A stretch of 64,000 bases of DNA. It comes from MWCR01 sp049325475 (lineage in GTDB: Bacteria; Patescibacteriota; Patescibacteriia; 2-12-FULL-60-25). The stretch is from positions 37,173-101,172 of the forward strand of contig JBMOLN010000002.1 in NCBI GenBank assembly GCA_049325475.1, written 5' to 3'. The notes below the pieces were generated by a model. That model searched no databases. It saw only the letters and a program-made list of their open reading frames with translations, and was not told the origin of the DNA. Positions 16,972 to 24,424 of this stretch are shown in pieces (the stretch's first letter is position 1; the number at the start of each line of letters is the position of its first letter). The translations under genes were made by a program, and so were the position numbers.

Positions 16972-17751
16972 ATGATTAGGATAAAGACAGCGGAAGAGAT
17001 TGAGAAGATGAAGAGCGGCGGAGTGATTCTGTCGCGGGTTTTGAGTTTGCTGGTAAAAAATTGCGTTGCGGGAGCGAATACCGAGGATTTGGATCGTTTG
17101 GCTCAAGAGGAGATAAAAAAGGCCGGGGGCGAGCCGTCTTTTTTGAATTATCAGATACATAGTTCGGATCCGCCATATCCTTCGGCGGTATGTATCTCAA
17201 TAAATGATGAAGTTGTTCATGGTCCGGCTACGCCAAACAGGGTTATTAAAGATGGCGATGTGGTGAAATTGGATATAGGGCTTTGGTATGAAGGAATGGC
17301 TACAGATATGGCTTGCACTGTTTTGGTTGGCAATGTGCCGGAGATTGCACGTGAGCTTTCGGCTGATACGCGAAAGTCATTAGAGATGGCTTTGGAAACC
17401 GTTCATGAGGGATCATGGCTGCATGCTATCGGTAAGACCATTCAGGATTGTCTGGAACCAAAAGGATATGGGATTGTGCGTGATTTGGTGGGTCATGGAG
17501 TAGGATATAAAGTTCATGAGGAGCCTCAGATTCCGCATTTTCATGATCGGAGATTGCCGCCCGTAAAATTAAAAGCCGGAATGTGCCTTGCGATTGAGCC
17601 TATGGTGGCGGCCGGTGATTGGAGAGTGAAGCAAAAGGATGACGGCTGGACGATTATTACAGCGGATGGATCTTTGGCTGCTCACTGGGAAGTAACCATT
17701 TGTGTTACGCATGACGGGTATGAGCTGATTACGCCGTGGCCGACAACTTAA
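16972..17751 (+). CDS. map: Methionine aminopeptidase, type I
   Basis: Removes the initiator methionine from nascent proteins. The pita-bread metal site is visible: KLDIG with the first Asp, DMACT with the second, GHGVG with the His, and EPM with a metal-ligand Glu. The start at 16972 (MIRIKTAEEIEKM) is the family start; an upstream ATG would lie in the 7-bp array. Normally infA and rpmJ follow; here they do not. Confidence 0.96.
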   Translation: MIRIKTAEEIEKMKSGGVILSRVLSLLVKNCVAGANTEDLDRLAQEEIKKAGGEPSFLNYQIHSSDPPYPSAVCISINDEVVHGPATPNRVIKDGDVVKLDIGLWYEGMATDMACTVLVGNVPEIARELSADTRKSLEMALETVHEGSWLHAIGKTIQDCLEPKGYGIVRDLVGHGVGYKVHEEPQIPHFHDRRLPPVKLKAGMCLAIEPMVAAGDWRVKQKDDGWTIITADGSLAAHWEVTICVTHDGYELITPWPTT

Positions 17752-17764
17752 ATAACAGATAATA

Positions 17765-17862
17765 AAGAACAAAGAATAAAAGATGAAGAATAAAGTCCTA
17801 GTCGAGAGTCCTAGTTGTAGTTGCTAGATACGAAATACGAAATACTAATTACCAAATACCAA
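17765..17862. repeat. 7-bp array before ruvX, first part
   Basis: Fourteen in-phase heptamers, from AAGAATA units through AGTCCTA to ATACGAA and ATACCAA. Confidence 0.85.
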
Positions 17863-17907
17863 TGCAGAAATCGCCAAGGCGATATTATAATAATATTCAT
17901 TGACGCT

Positions 17908-17935
17908 GTACGCGGTATGTTGTACGCGGTACGAT
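17908..17935. repeat. 7-bp array before ruvX, second part
   Basis: Four heptamers GTACGCG/GTATGTT/GTACGCG/GTACGAT just before the ruvX start. Confidence 0.8.
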
Positions 17936-17941
17936 AAGTAT

Positions 17942-18337
17942 ATGAGAATTTTAGGAATTGATTACGGGGAGCGCAAGGTAGGAGTCGCTTTGGGAGACAC
18001 GGAGTCCAAAATCGCTTCGCCGTGGGTGATTTTGGAAAATGAAGGTCATGGCGAAACGATTAAACAGATAAAATTAATTTGCGAACGCGAGCAAGTTGAC
18101 AGAGTTGTTGTTGGAATACCCCATGACATGCGCAATCCGCAGAGCGAAACCGTACAGGCCGGGAATGTGCGACGGTTTATTTTGGATTTGCGCAGTATAG
18201 GAATGCCGGTGGATGAGATTGATGAAATGCTTTCAACCGCTCAAGCACAGCATGCGGTGCAGCAATCCGGTGCGCTTGAGGATGATGCGGTAGCGGCAGC
18301 AATTCTATTGCAGTCATATTTAGATAAACAAAAATAA
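17942..18337 (+). CDS. ruvX: Putative pre-16S rRNA nuclease / RuvX (YqgF)
   Basis: RNase H-fold protein of 131 aa. RILGIDYGERKVGVA carries the first acidic residue of the active site, VVGIPHDM a conserved strand-turn, and DEML plus DDAVAAAILLQSYL the C-terminal acidic part. The family matures the 16S 5' end. The ATG at 17942 is selected; upstream residues are array sequence. Confidence 0.93.
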   Translation: MRILGIDYGERKVGVALGDTESKIASPWVILENEGHGETIKQIKLICEREQVDRVVVGIPHDMRNPQSETVQAGNVRRFILDLRSIGMPVDEIDEMLSTAQAQHAVQQSGALEDDAVAAAILLQSYLDKQK

Positions 18338-18339
18338 TT

Positions 18340-18367
18340 CAAAATGCAAAGTTCAAAATGCAAAATG
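18340..18367. repeat. 7-bp array after ruvX
   Basis: Four heptamers CAAAATG/CAAAGTT/CAAAATG/CAAAATG. The 90 bp beyond it are A/T-rich with T-runs resembling the opposite arm of the palindromic arrays at 19348 and 40176. Confidence 0.75.
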
Positions 18368-18455
18368 TTTGAATCGCTTGCGCGATATTATTTATATGAT
18401 TAATGCTTCGGTTTTTGTTTATTTTGATTTTTGGTTTTTGAATTTTGAATTGTAA

Positions 18456-19265
18456 ATGAGTTATATCAGAGATGAAGTGATTGTGTTAAAAAAGATGCCG
18501 TTTAGGGAATATGACCGGCAGTATGTTTTATATGGGAAAGATTATGGTTTGCTCATCGCTGTGGCGCGCGGATCCATGAAAATTCAAGCCAAGCAAGCGG
18601 CGCAGTTAGAGCCTTTGCATTTTGCTGATGTGATGATCGCCAAGGGAAAAGCTTATGATCATTTGGCGGTGGCTATCAGCGCAGGTAAAGATCATAAATT
18701 GAAAAATTTGAGTTCTTATGCGGCGGCGGGTGCTTTTGCGGATTTTTGTTTGCATTTGTTGCGTCCCGGGGTTGCGGATGACAGGATTTTTGAGTTATGG
18801 GAGGAGTTATTAAGGACATTGTCCAAATTGGACGCAGAGCTATCGTCATTGCGCGCGGAGCTGGTTTATGCGGCCGCGGTGTTAAAGTTTTTGGATTTAT
18901 TGGGTTATGGCCCAATGCTCAAGATTTGCGGAGCATGCGGGCAGGTTGCAGGGCCAACCGATGTTTTTTATGCGCCGGATCATAATGGGTTGATTTGTCA
19001 AGATTGTCAGCCCAAGCAAAATCAGGCTCTAATCCGCTTAGAAGCGCGGGCTGTGGTTTTACTGGGATTTTTGCGTACGGCGTCATTAAGCGATGTTTTG
19101 CGCGTGACTGCGCCCATTGCGATGCTGCAGACAGTCATAGCGCTGACGCGCGAGATCAGCAAACATGCGCCGTTTGAATTTGAACCGCATGGATTCCGCT
19201 CTATAGCGGAATTAATAACCAATAACCAACAAAACAATCATCAAAAAATAAACAACAACCAATAA
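18456..19265 (+). CDS. recO: DNA repair protein RecO
   Basis: RecO (269 aa), which loads RecA with RecR. The N-terminal OB fold starts MSYIRDEVIVLKK; a helical domain follows, and the C-terminal zinc ribbon has CGAC and CQDC. The last 15 residues (TNNQQNNHQKINNNQ) are encoded by a 7-bp array (19214-19262) that continues past the stop, so this Asn/Gln tail is an add-on and not part of the fold. Confidence 0.93.
   Translation: MSYIRDEVIVLKKMPFREYDRQYVLYGKDYGLLIAVARGSMKIQAKQAAQLEPLHFADVMIAKGKAYDHLAVAISAGKDHKLKNLSSYAAAGAFADFCLHLLRPGVADDRIFELWEELLRTLSKLDAELSSLRAELVYAAAVLKFLDLLGYGPMLKICGACGQVAGPTDVFYAPDHNGLICQDCQPKQNQALIRLEARAVVLLGFLRTASLSDVLRVTAPIAMLQTVIALTREISKHAPFEFEPHGFRSIAELITNNQQNNHQKINNNQ
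19214..19262. repeat. 7-bp array overlapping the recO 3' end
   Basis: Seven heptamers, first AATAACC twice, then diverged CAA-rich units; it encodes the RecO tail and includes part of the stop codon. Confidence 0.8.
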
Positions 19266-19347
19266 AATCCACGCCGTCCGAGGGGATCCCGTCAATAATA
19301 TATTTTTAATAAGTGCGGGACAATAACCAATGATTAAAACTCAAATT

Positions 19348-19557
19348 CCAAGGACACAAGATACAAACAATAAATCACAAATTCCAAATATCAAAATTTA
19401 AACGAATTACAAATTTCAAACATCACAAACATCCGTTTTGTGAATTGAGTATTGTGATTTGAAAGTTGTTCGGAGGTTGGATTTTGAATTCTTGGGATTT
19501 AATTTTTTAGTTATTTGTTGTTATTGGTTATTGGAGCTTGGTGATTGGTTATTTATT
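19348..19557. repeat. Palindromic 7-bp array (30 units) before asnS
   Basis: Thirty heptamers in one phase. The left half has CAAAT-type units, the right half the reversed TTGGT/ATTTT type, so the element is an imperfect inverted repeat about the central unit TCCGTTT at 19432. The same centre occurs in the array at 40176-40315. No gene is present between recO and asnS. Confidence 0.85.
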
Positions 19558-19602
19558 TAATAGTTGACTACAAATGGGATTTGAGTAAGAATGTTTCATA
19601 TT

Positions 19603-20895
19603 ATGGCAAAATTAATATCACAGTTTCTCGAGCTGGTCGGGCAAGAAGTGGAGGTTAAAGGCTGGGCGTATAATGTCCGTTCCAGCGGCAAGATTACATT
19701 TTTGCAGGTCCGTGATGGGTCGGGATTCGTGCAGGCTGTTATCGTTCAGAATCAAGTTGATGAAGCAACTTGGGCGGCTGCGACTGAAGTGACAATTGAG
19801 TCATCGGTTGCAATTACGGGGGAAGTGACAAAACATCCCAAGCAAGAAGGCGTTTATGAGCTGCAGGTTAAATCGCTCAAGTTGATTCAGAAGTCTGAAG
19901 AATATCCGATCGGTAAAAAAGAGCATGGGCCGGATTTTTTGCTGGATAATCGACATCTGTGGTTAAGGGCTCAATCGCAATGGGCTATCCAGCGTGTGCG
20001 CGATGAAATAATAAGTGCAACTTACGACTGGTTTCATCAGAATAATTTTGTAAAATTTGATTCGCCGATTTTGACGCCGAGCGCTTGCGAGGGAACAACA
20101 GAATTGTTTGAGATTGATTATTTTGAGGAGCGCAAAGCGTATTTATCGCAATCGGGCCAGCTTTATTTGGAAGCGGCGATCGCATCACTCGGAAGAGTAT
20201 TTGATTTCGGGCCGGTGTTTCGCGCGGAGAAATCGAAAACCAGAAGACATCTTACAGAGTTTTGGATGATGGATGCGGAGGCGGCTTTTGTGGAGCATGA
20301 AGAAAATTTAAAAATTCAGGAAGAGCTTATATCGTATATCGTGAAACGTGTTATCGCGAATCGTCAGACAGAACTTAAAATCCTCGAGAGAGATGTGGAG
20401 CCGCTTAAAAAAGTGCAAGCTCCGTTTGAGAGGATGACGCATGCGGAGGCGATTGCCATCTTGCGTAAGCAGGGATCGGATATTGGCGATATGGATGATT
20501 TGGGAGCTGATGATGAAACCATTTTGACCAAGATGTATGAGAAGCCGATATTTATTGAGAAGTATCCGGCCGCGGTGAAAGCGTTTTATATGAAGAGAGA
20601 TCCGAGTGACCCAACGCGTGTGTTGAATGCGGATTTGCTGGCGCCGGAAGGTTATGGAGAAATTATCGGCGGATCACAGCGTGAGGATGATTATGAGCAG
20701 TTGCTTGCACGAATACGCGAGCATAACTTGCCGGAAGAGGCGTTTGGGTGGTATTTGGATTTACGTAAATATGGATCGGCTCCGCATAGCGGATTTGGTT
20801 ATGGTCTGGAACGGCTTGTGGCGTGGATTTGCGGTCTGCATCATGTGAGGGAAACGATTCCGTTTCCGAGGTTGATGAACCGACTTGAACCCTGA
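19603..20895 (+). CDS. asnS: Asparaginyl-tRNA synthetase
   Basis: Class II synthetase (430 aa). The N-terminal OB fold reads VEVKGWAYNVRSSGKITFLQVRDG; motif 2 is VFRAEKSKTRRHLTEFWMMD with the E-x-W-M-x-D pattern typical of AsnRS; motif 3 is GFGYGLERLVAWICG. The ATG at 19603 is chosen over one four codons earlier because AsnRS proteins begin near this point. Its last codons and stop lie in a 7-bp array. Confidence 0.93.
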   Translation: MAKLISQFLELVGQEVEVKGWAYNVRSSGKITFLQVRDGSGFVQAVIVQNQVDEATWAAATEVTIESSVAITGEVTKHPKQEGVYELQVKSLKLIQKSEEYPIGKKEHGPDFLLDNRHLWLRAQSQWAIQRVRDEIISATYDWFHQNNFVKFDSPILTPSACEGTTELFEIDYFEERKAYLSQSGQLYLEAAIASLGRVFDFGPVFRAEKSKTRRHLTEFWMMDAEAAFVEHEENLKIQEELISYIVKRVIANRQTELKILERDVEPLKKVQAPFERMTHAEAIAILRKQGSDIGDMDDLGADDETILTKMYEKPIFIEKYPAAVKAFYMKRDPSDPTRVLNADLLAPEGYGEIIGGSQREDDYEQLLARIREHNLPEEAFGWYLDLRKYGSAPHSGFGYGLERLVAWICGLHHVRETIPFPRLMNRLEP

Positions 20896-20940
20896 ACCTC
20901 GAACTTCGAACTTCGAACTTCGAACTTCGAATTCTGAAAA
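20885..20940. repeat. 7-bp array at the asnS 3' end
   Basis: Eight heptamers including TCGAACT four times; the first units overlap the asnS stop codon. Confidence 0.85.
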
Positions 20941-20945
20941 ACCAA

Positions 20946-21060
20946 ATCCCTCTAAATCTCCCTTTCTTCCACCTGCGCACGAGGCTTCAGTGGACCATGC
21001 AAGGGAGACTTGTTGTTTTAGCCCCTCCTTGAGAAAGGAGGGGAAGGGGGTGGATTTGGG
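20946..21060. repeat. Palindromic REP-like element downstream of asnS
   Basis: Contains CCCTCTAAATCTCCC and a matching AAGGGAGACTTG, then a perfect 9-bp stem CCCCTCCTT/AAGGAGGGG at 21022-21043 with a GAGA loop. Related C/T-rich palindromes occur at 27197-27320 and 42870-43140. Confidence 0.65.
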
Positions 21061-21094
21061 TCGTGCTTACGGGGAGTTGCGTGGATGGTGATTT

Positions 21095-21116
21095 CCGCTT
21101 AACAAAGCGGTTTTTT
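21095..21116 (+). terminator. Intrinsic terminator downstream of asnS
   Basis: CCGCTT/AAGCGG stem around AACA, followed by six T. Confidence 0.85.
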
Positions 21117-21154
21117 GGTTATCTGGTTTGCTGTTGTCAAATTTTCAGTCAATC

Positions 21155-21183
21155 TTGACTTTTTGGCTAGGTTGTGCTTAAAT
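21155..21183 (+). promoter_or_regulatory. Probable promoter of the 21-27 kb accessory island
   Basis: TTGACT, 17-bp spacer ending in TTGTGC, TTAAAT. It is followed by a heptamer-rich leader (about 21234-21310) containing repeated GTTAACGG/ACGGAA segments. Confidence 0.5.
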
Positions 21184-21332
21184 TTGATATTCGAACTTTA
21201 TACTTAGAACTTGGAAAATGGAACTGGGAACATGAACGTTTGTCCGTGAACCTGTAACTCCGTTTATAACGAGCCGATTCTGGTTAACGGAAAAACGGAA
21301 CCACGGGACAACGCAACAAAAGGAGAAAAGAC

Positions 21333-21911
21333 ATGCCATGCTTTCACTACTCTGCGCAGATAGCGAATCAAGCCATCAAGGTTGATCGGCGCAATTATGT
21401 GCGCAAGCAAGCAGTTTCGGGAACTGCCAATGGAGCAGAAGCCGTTTTGAGCCATCTGGAAGTTGAGCATCCGGAAGTGGCCAAGAAGCTGCGTTCGTTG
21501 AATTGGGAATCGATTGTTCAGTTTACTGCCAAGGCAGCCTTGGAGCGCGCTACAAAACGGATCGGTGCCAAGGTTGGTGCGGAGTTTGAGCTCAAGCAAC
21601 ATCCGGGCTATGAGCAGACAGGCGCTTTGCCCTCGGGCGAGTTGCTGGGTGTACTCAAGTATCGCAATGGCGCTGATGAGGTACAAGTTGGGCTGATGGC
21701 CAATGGCACTGAACTTTCTTTTATTGTTGAGCAGTATGATCAGGAGCGTAACGCTACTGTTGTTGCTAAACTTCAGAAGGAGCTGGAAACCGCTTATCGT
21801 GAAGAGTCGGTGAAGAACGTTTTGCGCCTTTTGGGCGGTGAAGTTGAGGAAGAGAGGGGTGCAGCCCAAACCGTTGTTTTTTCCACCAAGATAAGAGGAG
21901 GTTTGAAATGA
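21333..21911 (+). CDS. DUF1257 (Ycf35)-like protein
   Basis: 192 residues. The segment from about residue 105 to the end fits DUF1257/Ycf35 proteins: LLGVLKYRNGADEVQVGL, a strand with ELSFIVEQYDQ, a helix, then a Glu-rich GGEVEEE. The first 100 residues are additional. The start follows AAAAGGAGAAAAGAC, a good Shine-Dalgarno. It overlaps the next gene by four bases. DUF1257, DUF2997 and an AAA+ ATPase occur together in several bacterial groups; the family function is not established. The assignment rests on pattern and context. Confidence 0.55.
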   Translation: MPCFHYSAQIANQAIKVDRRNYVRKQAVSGTANGAEAVLSHLEVEHPEVAKKLRSLNWESIVQFTAKAALERATKRIGAKVGAEFELKQHPGYEQTGALPSGELLGVLKYRNGADEVQVGLMANGTELSFIVEQYDQERNATVVAKLQKELETAYREESVKNVLRLLGGEVEEERGAAQTVVFSTKIRGGLK

Positions 21912-22165
21912 GCGGTCATCATTTTGATCTCAAGGTCATCATTGCGCCGGACGGCAAGCTGGAAGTTGATGCTTCGCATCCTCACATCCACGGCCATGAC
22001 CATGCGGCTGATATAGAGGGCACCAAGCTCTCCAAAGAAACTGATGCGGCCATGAGAGCGGCGTTGGCAATCATGGGAATTGAGATTGAGGATACATCCG
22101 GCGGGCCCAAGCCCAAGCAACCGAATGGTGTGCCCGAGGGGACGCCGCATAAACATCGGCACTGA
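21908..22165 (+). CDS. Small DUF2997-like protein
   Basis: 85 residues. LKVIIAPDGKLEVDA followed by an acidic helical stretch with ALAIMGIEIED resembles DUF2997 proteins, which are usually encoded beside DUF1257. It has two His-rich segments, HPHIHGHDH and the C-terminal HKHRH, that could bind metal. Strong AAGAGGAGG site inside the end of the previous gene; ATGA overlap suggests coupling. Confidence 0.55.
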   Translation: MSGHHFDLKVIIAPDGKLEVDASHPHIHGHDHAADIEGTKLSKETDAAMRAALAIMGIEIEDTSGGPKPKQPNGVPEGTPHKHRH

Positions 22166-22172
22166 CATTGAC

Positions 22173-22207
22173 GTTGCACGTCCCACGTCCCACGTCCCAC
22201 GTCGTTC
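22173..22207. repeat. 7-bp array GTCCCAC
   Basis: Three identical GTCCCAC heptamers flanked by related units. It is the left end of an about 81-bp segment repeated at 24222-24302 with three mismatches. Confidence 0.85.
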
Positions 22208-22272
22208 CCTCCTTCGCTGAAGCTTTGGAGGGCAGGCATCCCAATCGTCCCACGTCGGAGTGCGGACTACGG
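22192..22272. repeat. Direct repeat R1, copy 1 (copy 2 at 24222-24302)
   Basis: Offset of 2030 bp between copies, three mismatches seen. It contains a CCCTCC/GGAGGG hairpin (near 22207-22232) and ends before a copy of the shared leader region. Confidence 0.85.
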
Positions 22273-22446
22273 ATTTCGAATTCAAAACGTATTCCAGTAC
22301 TCCCGTTGAACCGTATTCCGGACAACTGGTTAACGGGACCACGGGTTAACGTGATTTGAGACCTGATTCTTGAAACTTGAATCTTCCGCAAGGTACTTGC
22401 GGACTTTTAACTCGCTTTTGACGAAAGTCGAGGGCGGATGAGAAGA
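22273..22446. repeat. 174-bp direct repeat, copy 1 (copy 2 at 23318-23491)
   Basis: The two copies appear identical over 174 bp (offset 1045). They include a palindromic stretch (CCCGTTGAACC with GGTTAACGGG), the TCCGCAAG/CTTGCGGA hairpin and the GNRA-hairpin leader, and stop just before the Shine-Dalgarno regions of the two repeat-protein genes. Confidence 0.95.
22384..22446 (+). promoter_or_regulatory. Structured leader copy 1 (two hairpins, GNRA loop)
   Basis: Hairpin P1 TCCGCAAG-GTA-CTTGCGGA is followed by the linker CTTTTAACTCGC, then hairpin P2 TTTTGAC-GAAA-GTCGAGG and GCGGATGAG, which can pair back to CTCGC. It ends 30 nt before the start codon at 22476. Copy 3 at 24324-24389 has changed bases but keeps both hairpins. 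Confidence 0.7.
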
Positions 22447-22475
22447 GAATGAACCTTACAAAAGGAGTCTGAATA

Positions 22476-23261
22476 ATGAGTTCTGAAAAGTACGAGCTAG
22501 AGTGTGTTTTGGATTTTTCCGACTGGGTTGGCGACTGGATAGTCGACGGCGGCAAGGTCTATATCAGGCAGAATGAGTACGATGGAACCCACAAGATTCT
22601 TTGCAGAGAAGAAGTGCTTTTTTCCGGCCACATGTACGGCTGGCAGGTCGATAGCGGCAAGGTCTATGTTTGCCAGCGACAAATCGACGGAACCCACAAG
22701 ATTTTTTGCGGAGAAGAAGTGCTTTATTCCGGCCGGTTTGGTATTTGGTTAGTCTATGGCGGCAAGGCTTATGTTAGCCAAAGACAAAACGATGGAACCC
22801 ATAAGATTCTTTGCAGAGAAGAAGTGCTTTTTTCCGGCCACATGTACGGCTGGCGGGTCGACGGCGGCAAGGTCTATATCCAGCAGAAAGAGTACGATGG
22901 AACCTGGAAAATATTTTGCGGAGAAGAAGTGCTTTATTCCGGCCCGTTTGGTTTTTGGTTAGTCTATGGCGGCAAGGTCTATGTTTGCCAACGACAAAAA
23001 GATGGAACCCACAAGATTCTTTGCGGAGAAGAAGTGCTTTTTTCCGGCCGCATGAACAGCTGGCGGGTCGATGGCGGCAAGGTTTATGTTCGGCAAAAAG
23101 AGAACGGCGAAACCTACAAGATTATTTGCGGACGGAAAAAAGTTTTTTCCGGCCGGTTTCTAGAATGGGCCGTCGTTGGCGGTACGCTATATGTCATGAA
23201 AAAAGAAAGCGGCATATATAGATTTTTCAGACTTGTAGATCGTTTGGCGCCTGCGGTTTAG
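22476..23261 (+). CDS. 35-residue-repeat protein A (probable beta-propeller)
   Basis: 261 residues made of six full repeats and one partial repeat of exactly 35 residues, starting about residue 15. Consensus features: W-x-V-x-x-G-K-V-Y-[IV] near the start, DGTHKI in the middle, C-G-E-E-V-L-[FY]-S-G at the end. Units alternate between two subtypes, so the recent duplication unit was 70 residues (210 bp). No signal peptide. Four-strand repeats of this kind usually fold as propellers; that is inference. Start set by AAAAGGAGTCTGAATA before the ATG. Confidence 0.8.
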   Translation: MSSEKYELECVLDFSDWVGDWIVDGGKVYIRQNEYDGTHKILCREEVLFSGHMYGWQVDSGKVYVCQRQIDGTHKIFCGEEVLYSGRFGIWLVYGGKAYVSQRQNDGTHKILCREEVLFSGHMYGWRVDGGKVYIQQKEYDGTWKIFCGEEVLYSGPFGFWLVYGGKVYVCQRQKDGTHKILCGEEVLFSGRMNSWRVDGGKVYVRQKENGETYKIICGRKKVFSGRFLEWAVVGGTLYVMKKESGIYRFFRLVDRLAPAV

Positions 23262-23317
23262 CATCCATGGGCGAAAACGTTTGGATGATCTATCGAACCA
23301 CGAACTACGAACTACGA

Positions 23318-23491
23318 ATTTCGAATTCAAAACGTATTCCAGTACTCCCGTTGAACCGTATTCCGGACAACTGGTTAACGGGACCACGGGTTAACGTGAT
23401 TTGAGACCTGATTCTTGAAACTTGAATCTTCCGCAAGGTACTTGCGGACTTTTAACTCGCTTTTGACGAAAGTCGAGGGCGGATGAGAAGA
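23318..23491. repeat. 174-bp direct repeat, copy 2
   Basis: Identical to 22273-22446 as far as read; it carries the leader of the second repeat-protein gene. Confidence 0.95.
23429..23491 (+). promoter_or_regulatory. Structured leader copy 2
   Basis: Same P1 hairpin, linker and GAAA-loop P2 as copy 1; start codon follows 29 nt after. Confidence 0.7.
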
Positions 23492-23519
23492 AACGCACAT
23501 ATAAAATTGGAGGTTAGCA

Positions 23520-24206
23520 ATGACCGTATCAGGTTTCGAATTGGTGAAAGTTTGGGAAACTGATAATAGTTTTTACGATTGGCGTGTTTATGAAGACAAG
23601 ATATTTATAAACCGGCCAGGCACTCGAATTGAAGATCGCCAGCTTGTTTGCGGAAATCAAGTGCTTTATTCCGGTCGGATAGATGGCTTTTGTGTTTCAG
23701 AGGGTAAAATATTTATCCAGCAAGGCTGTTGGGGAGATATCTGTAAAATTCTACGCGGAGAGCACGAGCTTTATACCGGACCCTTGAATTATTGGCGTGT
23801 TTCAGGAGGCAAAATATTTATACAGCGAGGATTAGCACATGAGATTGTTTGCGGAAATCAAGTGCTTTATAGCGGTCCGATGAATAGCTGGCAAGTTTCA
23901 GAGGGTAAAATATATATCGGGCGAGGCTACTGCCCAATCACGATTTCTTGCGGAGAACAAGTGCTTTTTTCCGGTTGGAGATGCAATTGCTGGAATGTTT
24001 CAGAGGGTAAAATATTTATCCAGCAAGGCAGCAACAGAGATCCTGAATGCCAAATTCTTTGCGGAGATCGAATTCTTTACACCGGATCATTGGCTAGCTG
24101 GCGTGTTTCCGACGGTAAGGTATATATCCTGATCGAAGAAGATGTTATCTCAACCTTTTATAGACTGGAGAAACCGATAAATCCATGGGCCAAGCCGTTT
24201 GGGTGA
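23520..24206 (+). CDS. 35-residue-repeat protein B (diverged paralogue)
   Basis: 228 residues with the same repeat logic as the preceding gene (W-x-V-S-x-G-K-I-[FY]-I, C-G-x-x-V-L-[FY]-[ST]-G) but with repeats of uneven length and low identity between them, so it is an older copy than protein A although its leader is identical. Start preceded by TTGGAGGTTAGCA. The C-terminus INPWAKPFG has no counterpart in protein A. Confidence 0.78.
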   Translation: MTVSGFELVKVWETDNSFYDWRVYEDKIFINRPGTRIEDRQLVCGNQVLYSGRIDGFCVSEGKIFIQQGCWGDICKILRGEHELYTGPLNYWRVSGGKIFIQRGLAHEIVCGNQVLYSGPMNSWQVSEGKIYIGRGYCPITISCGEQVLFSGWRCNCWNVSEGKIFIQQGSNRDPECQILCGDRILYTGSLASWRVSDGKVYILIEEDVISTFYRLEKPINPWAKPFG

Positions 24207-24221
24207 AGCGTCCCACGTCGG

Positions 24222-24302
24222 ACGTCCCACGTCGCTCCCTCCTTCGCTGAAGCTTTGGAGGGCAGGCGTCCCAATCGTCCCACGTCGGAGCGCGGACTAC
24301 GG
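24222..24302. repeat. Direct repeat R1, copy 2
   Basis: Matches 22192-22272 with three substitutions. Confidence 0.85.
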
Positions 24303-24323
24303 ACTACGTGCTTCGTGCTCAAT

Positions 24324-24389
24324 CCTTCCTTCGCGTAAAGCGGAGGCTTTTAACTCGCTTTTGACGTAAGTCGAAGGCGGATGAGAAGA
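24324..24389 (+). promoter_or_regulatory. Structured leader copy 3
   Basis: P1 is a different sequence that still forms a hairpin (CCTTCGC-GTAAA-GCGGAGG). The linker TTTTAACTCGC is unchanged. P2 is TTTTGAC-GTAA-GTCGAAG: the loop changes from GAAA to GTAA (both GNRA) and a G-U pair becomes A-U, so structure is kept. Confidence 0.7.
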
Positions 24390-24424
24390 AAATGAACCTT
24401 GGACAAGGAAAGGGAGTGAAAACA

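Noticed and set aside
24392..24424. Upstream ATG as the start of the AAA+ gene
   Set aside because: The same ATGAACCTT sequence occurs in the leader of the gene at 22476, where it is not coding; the Shine-Dalgarno fits 24425.
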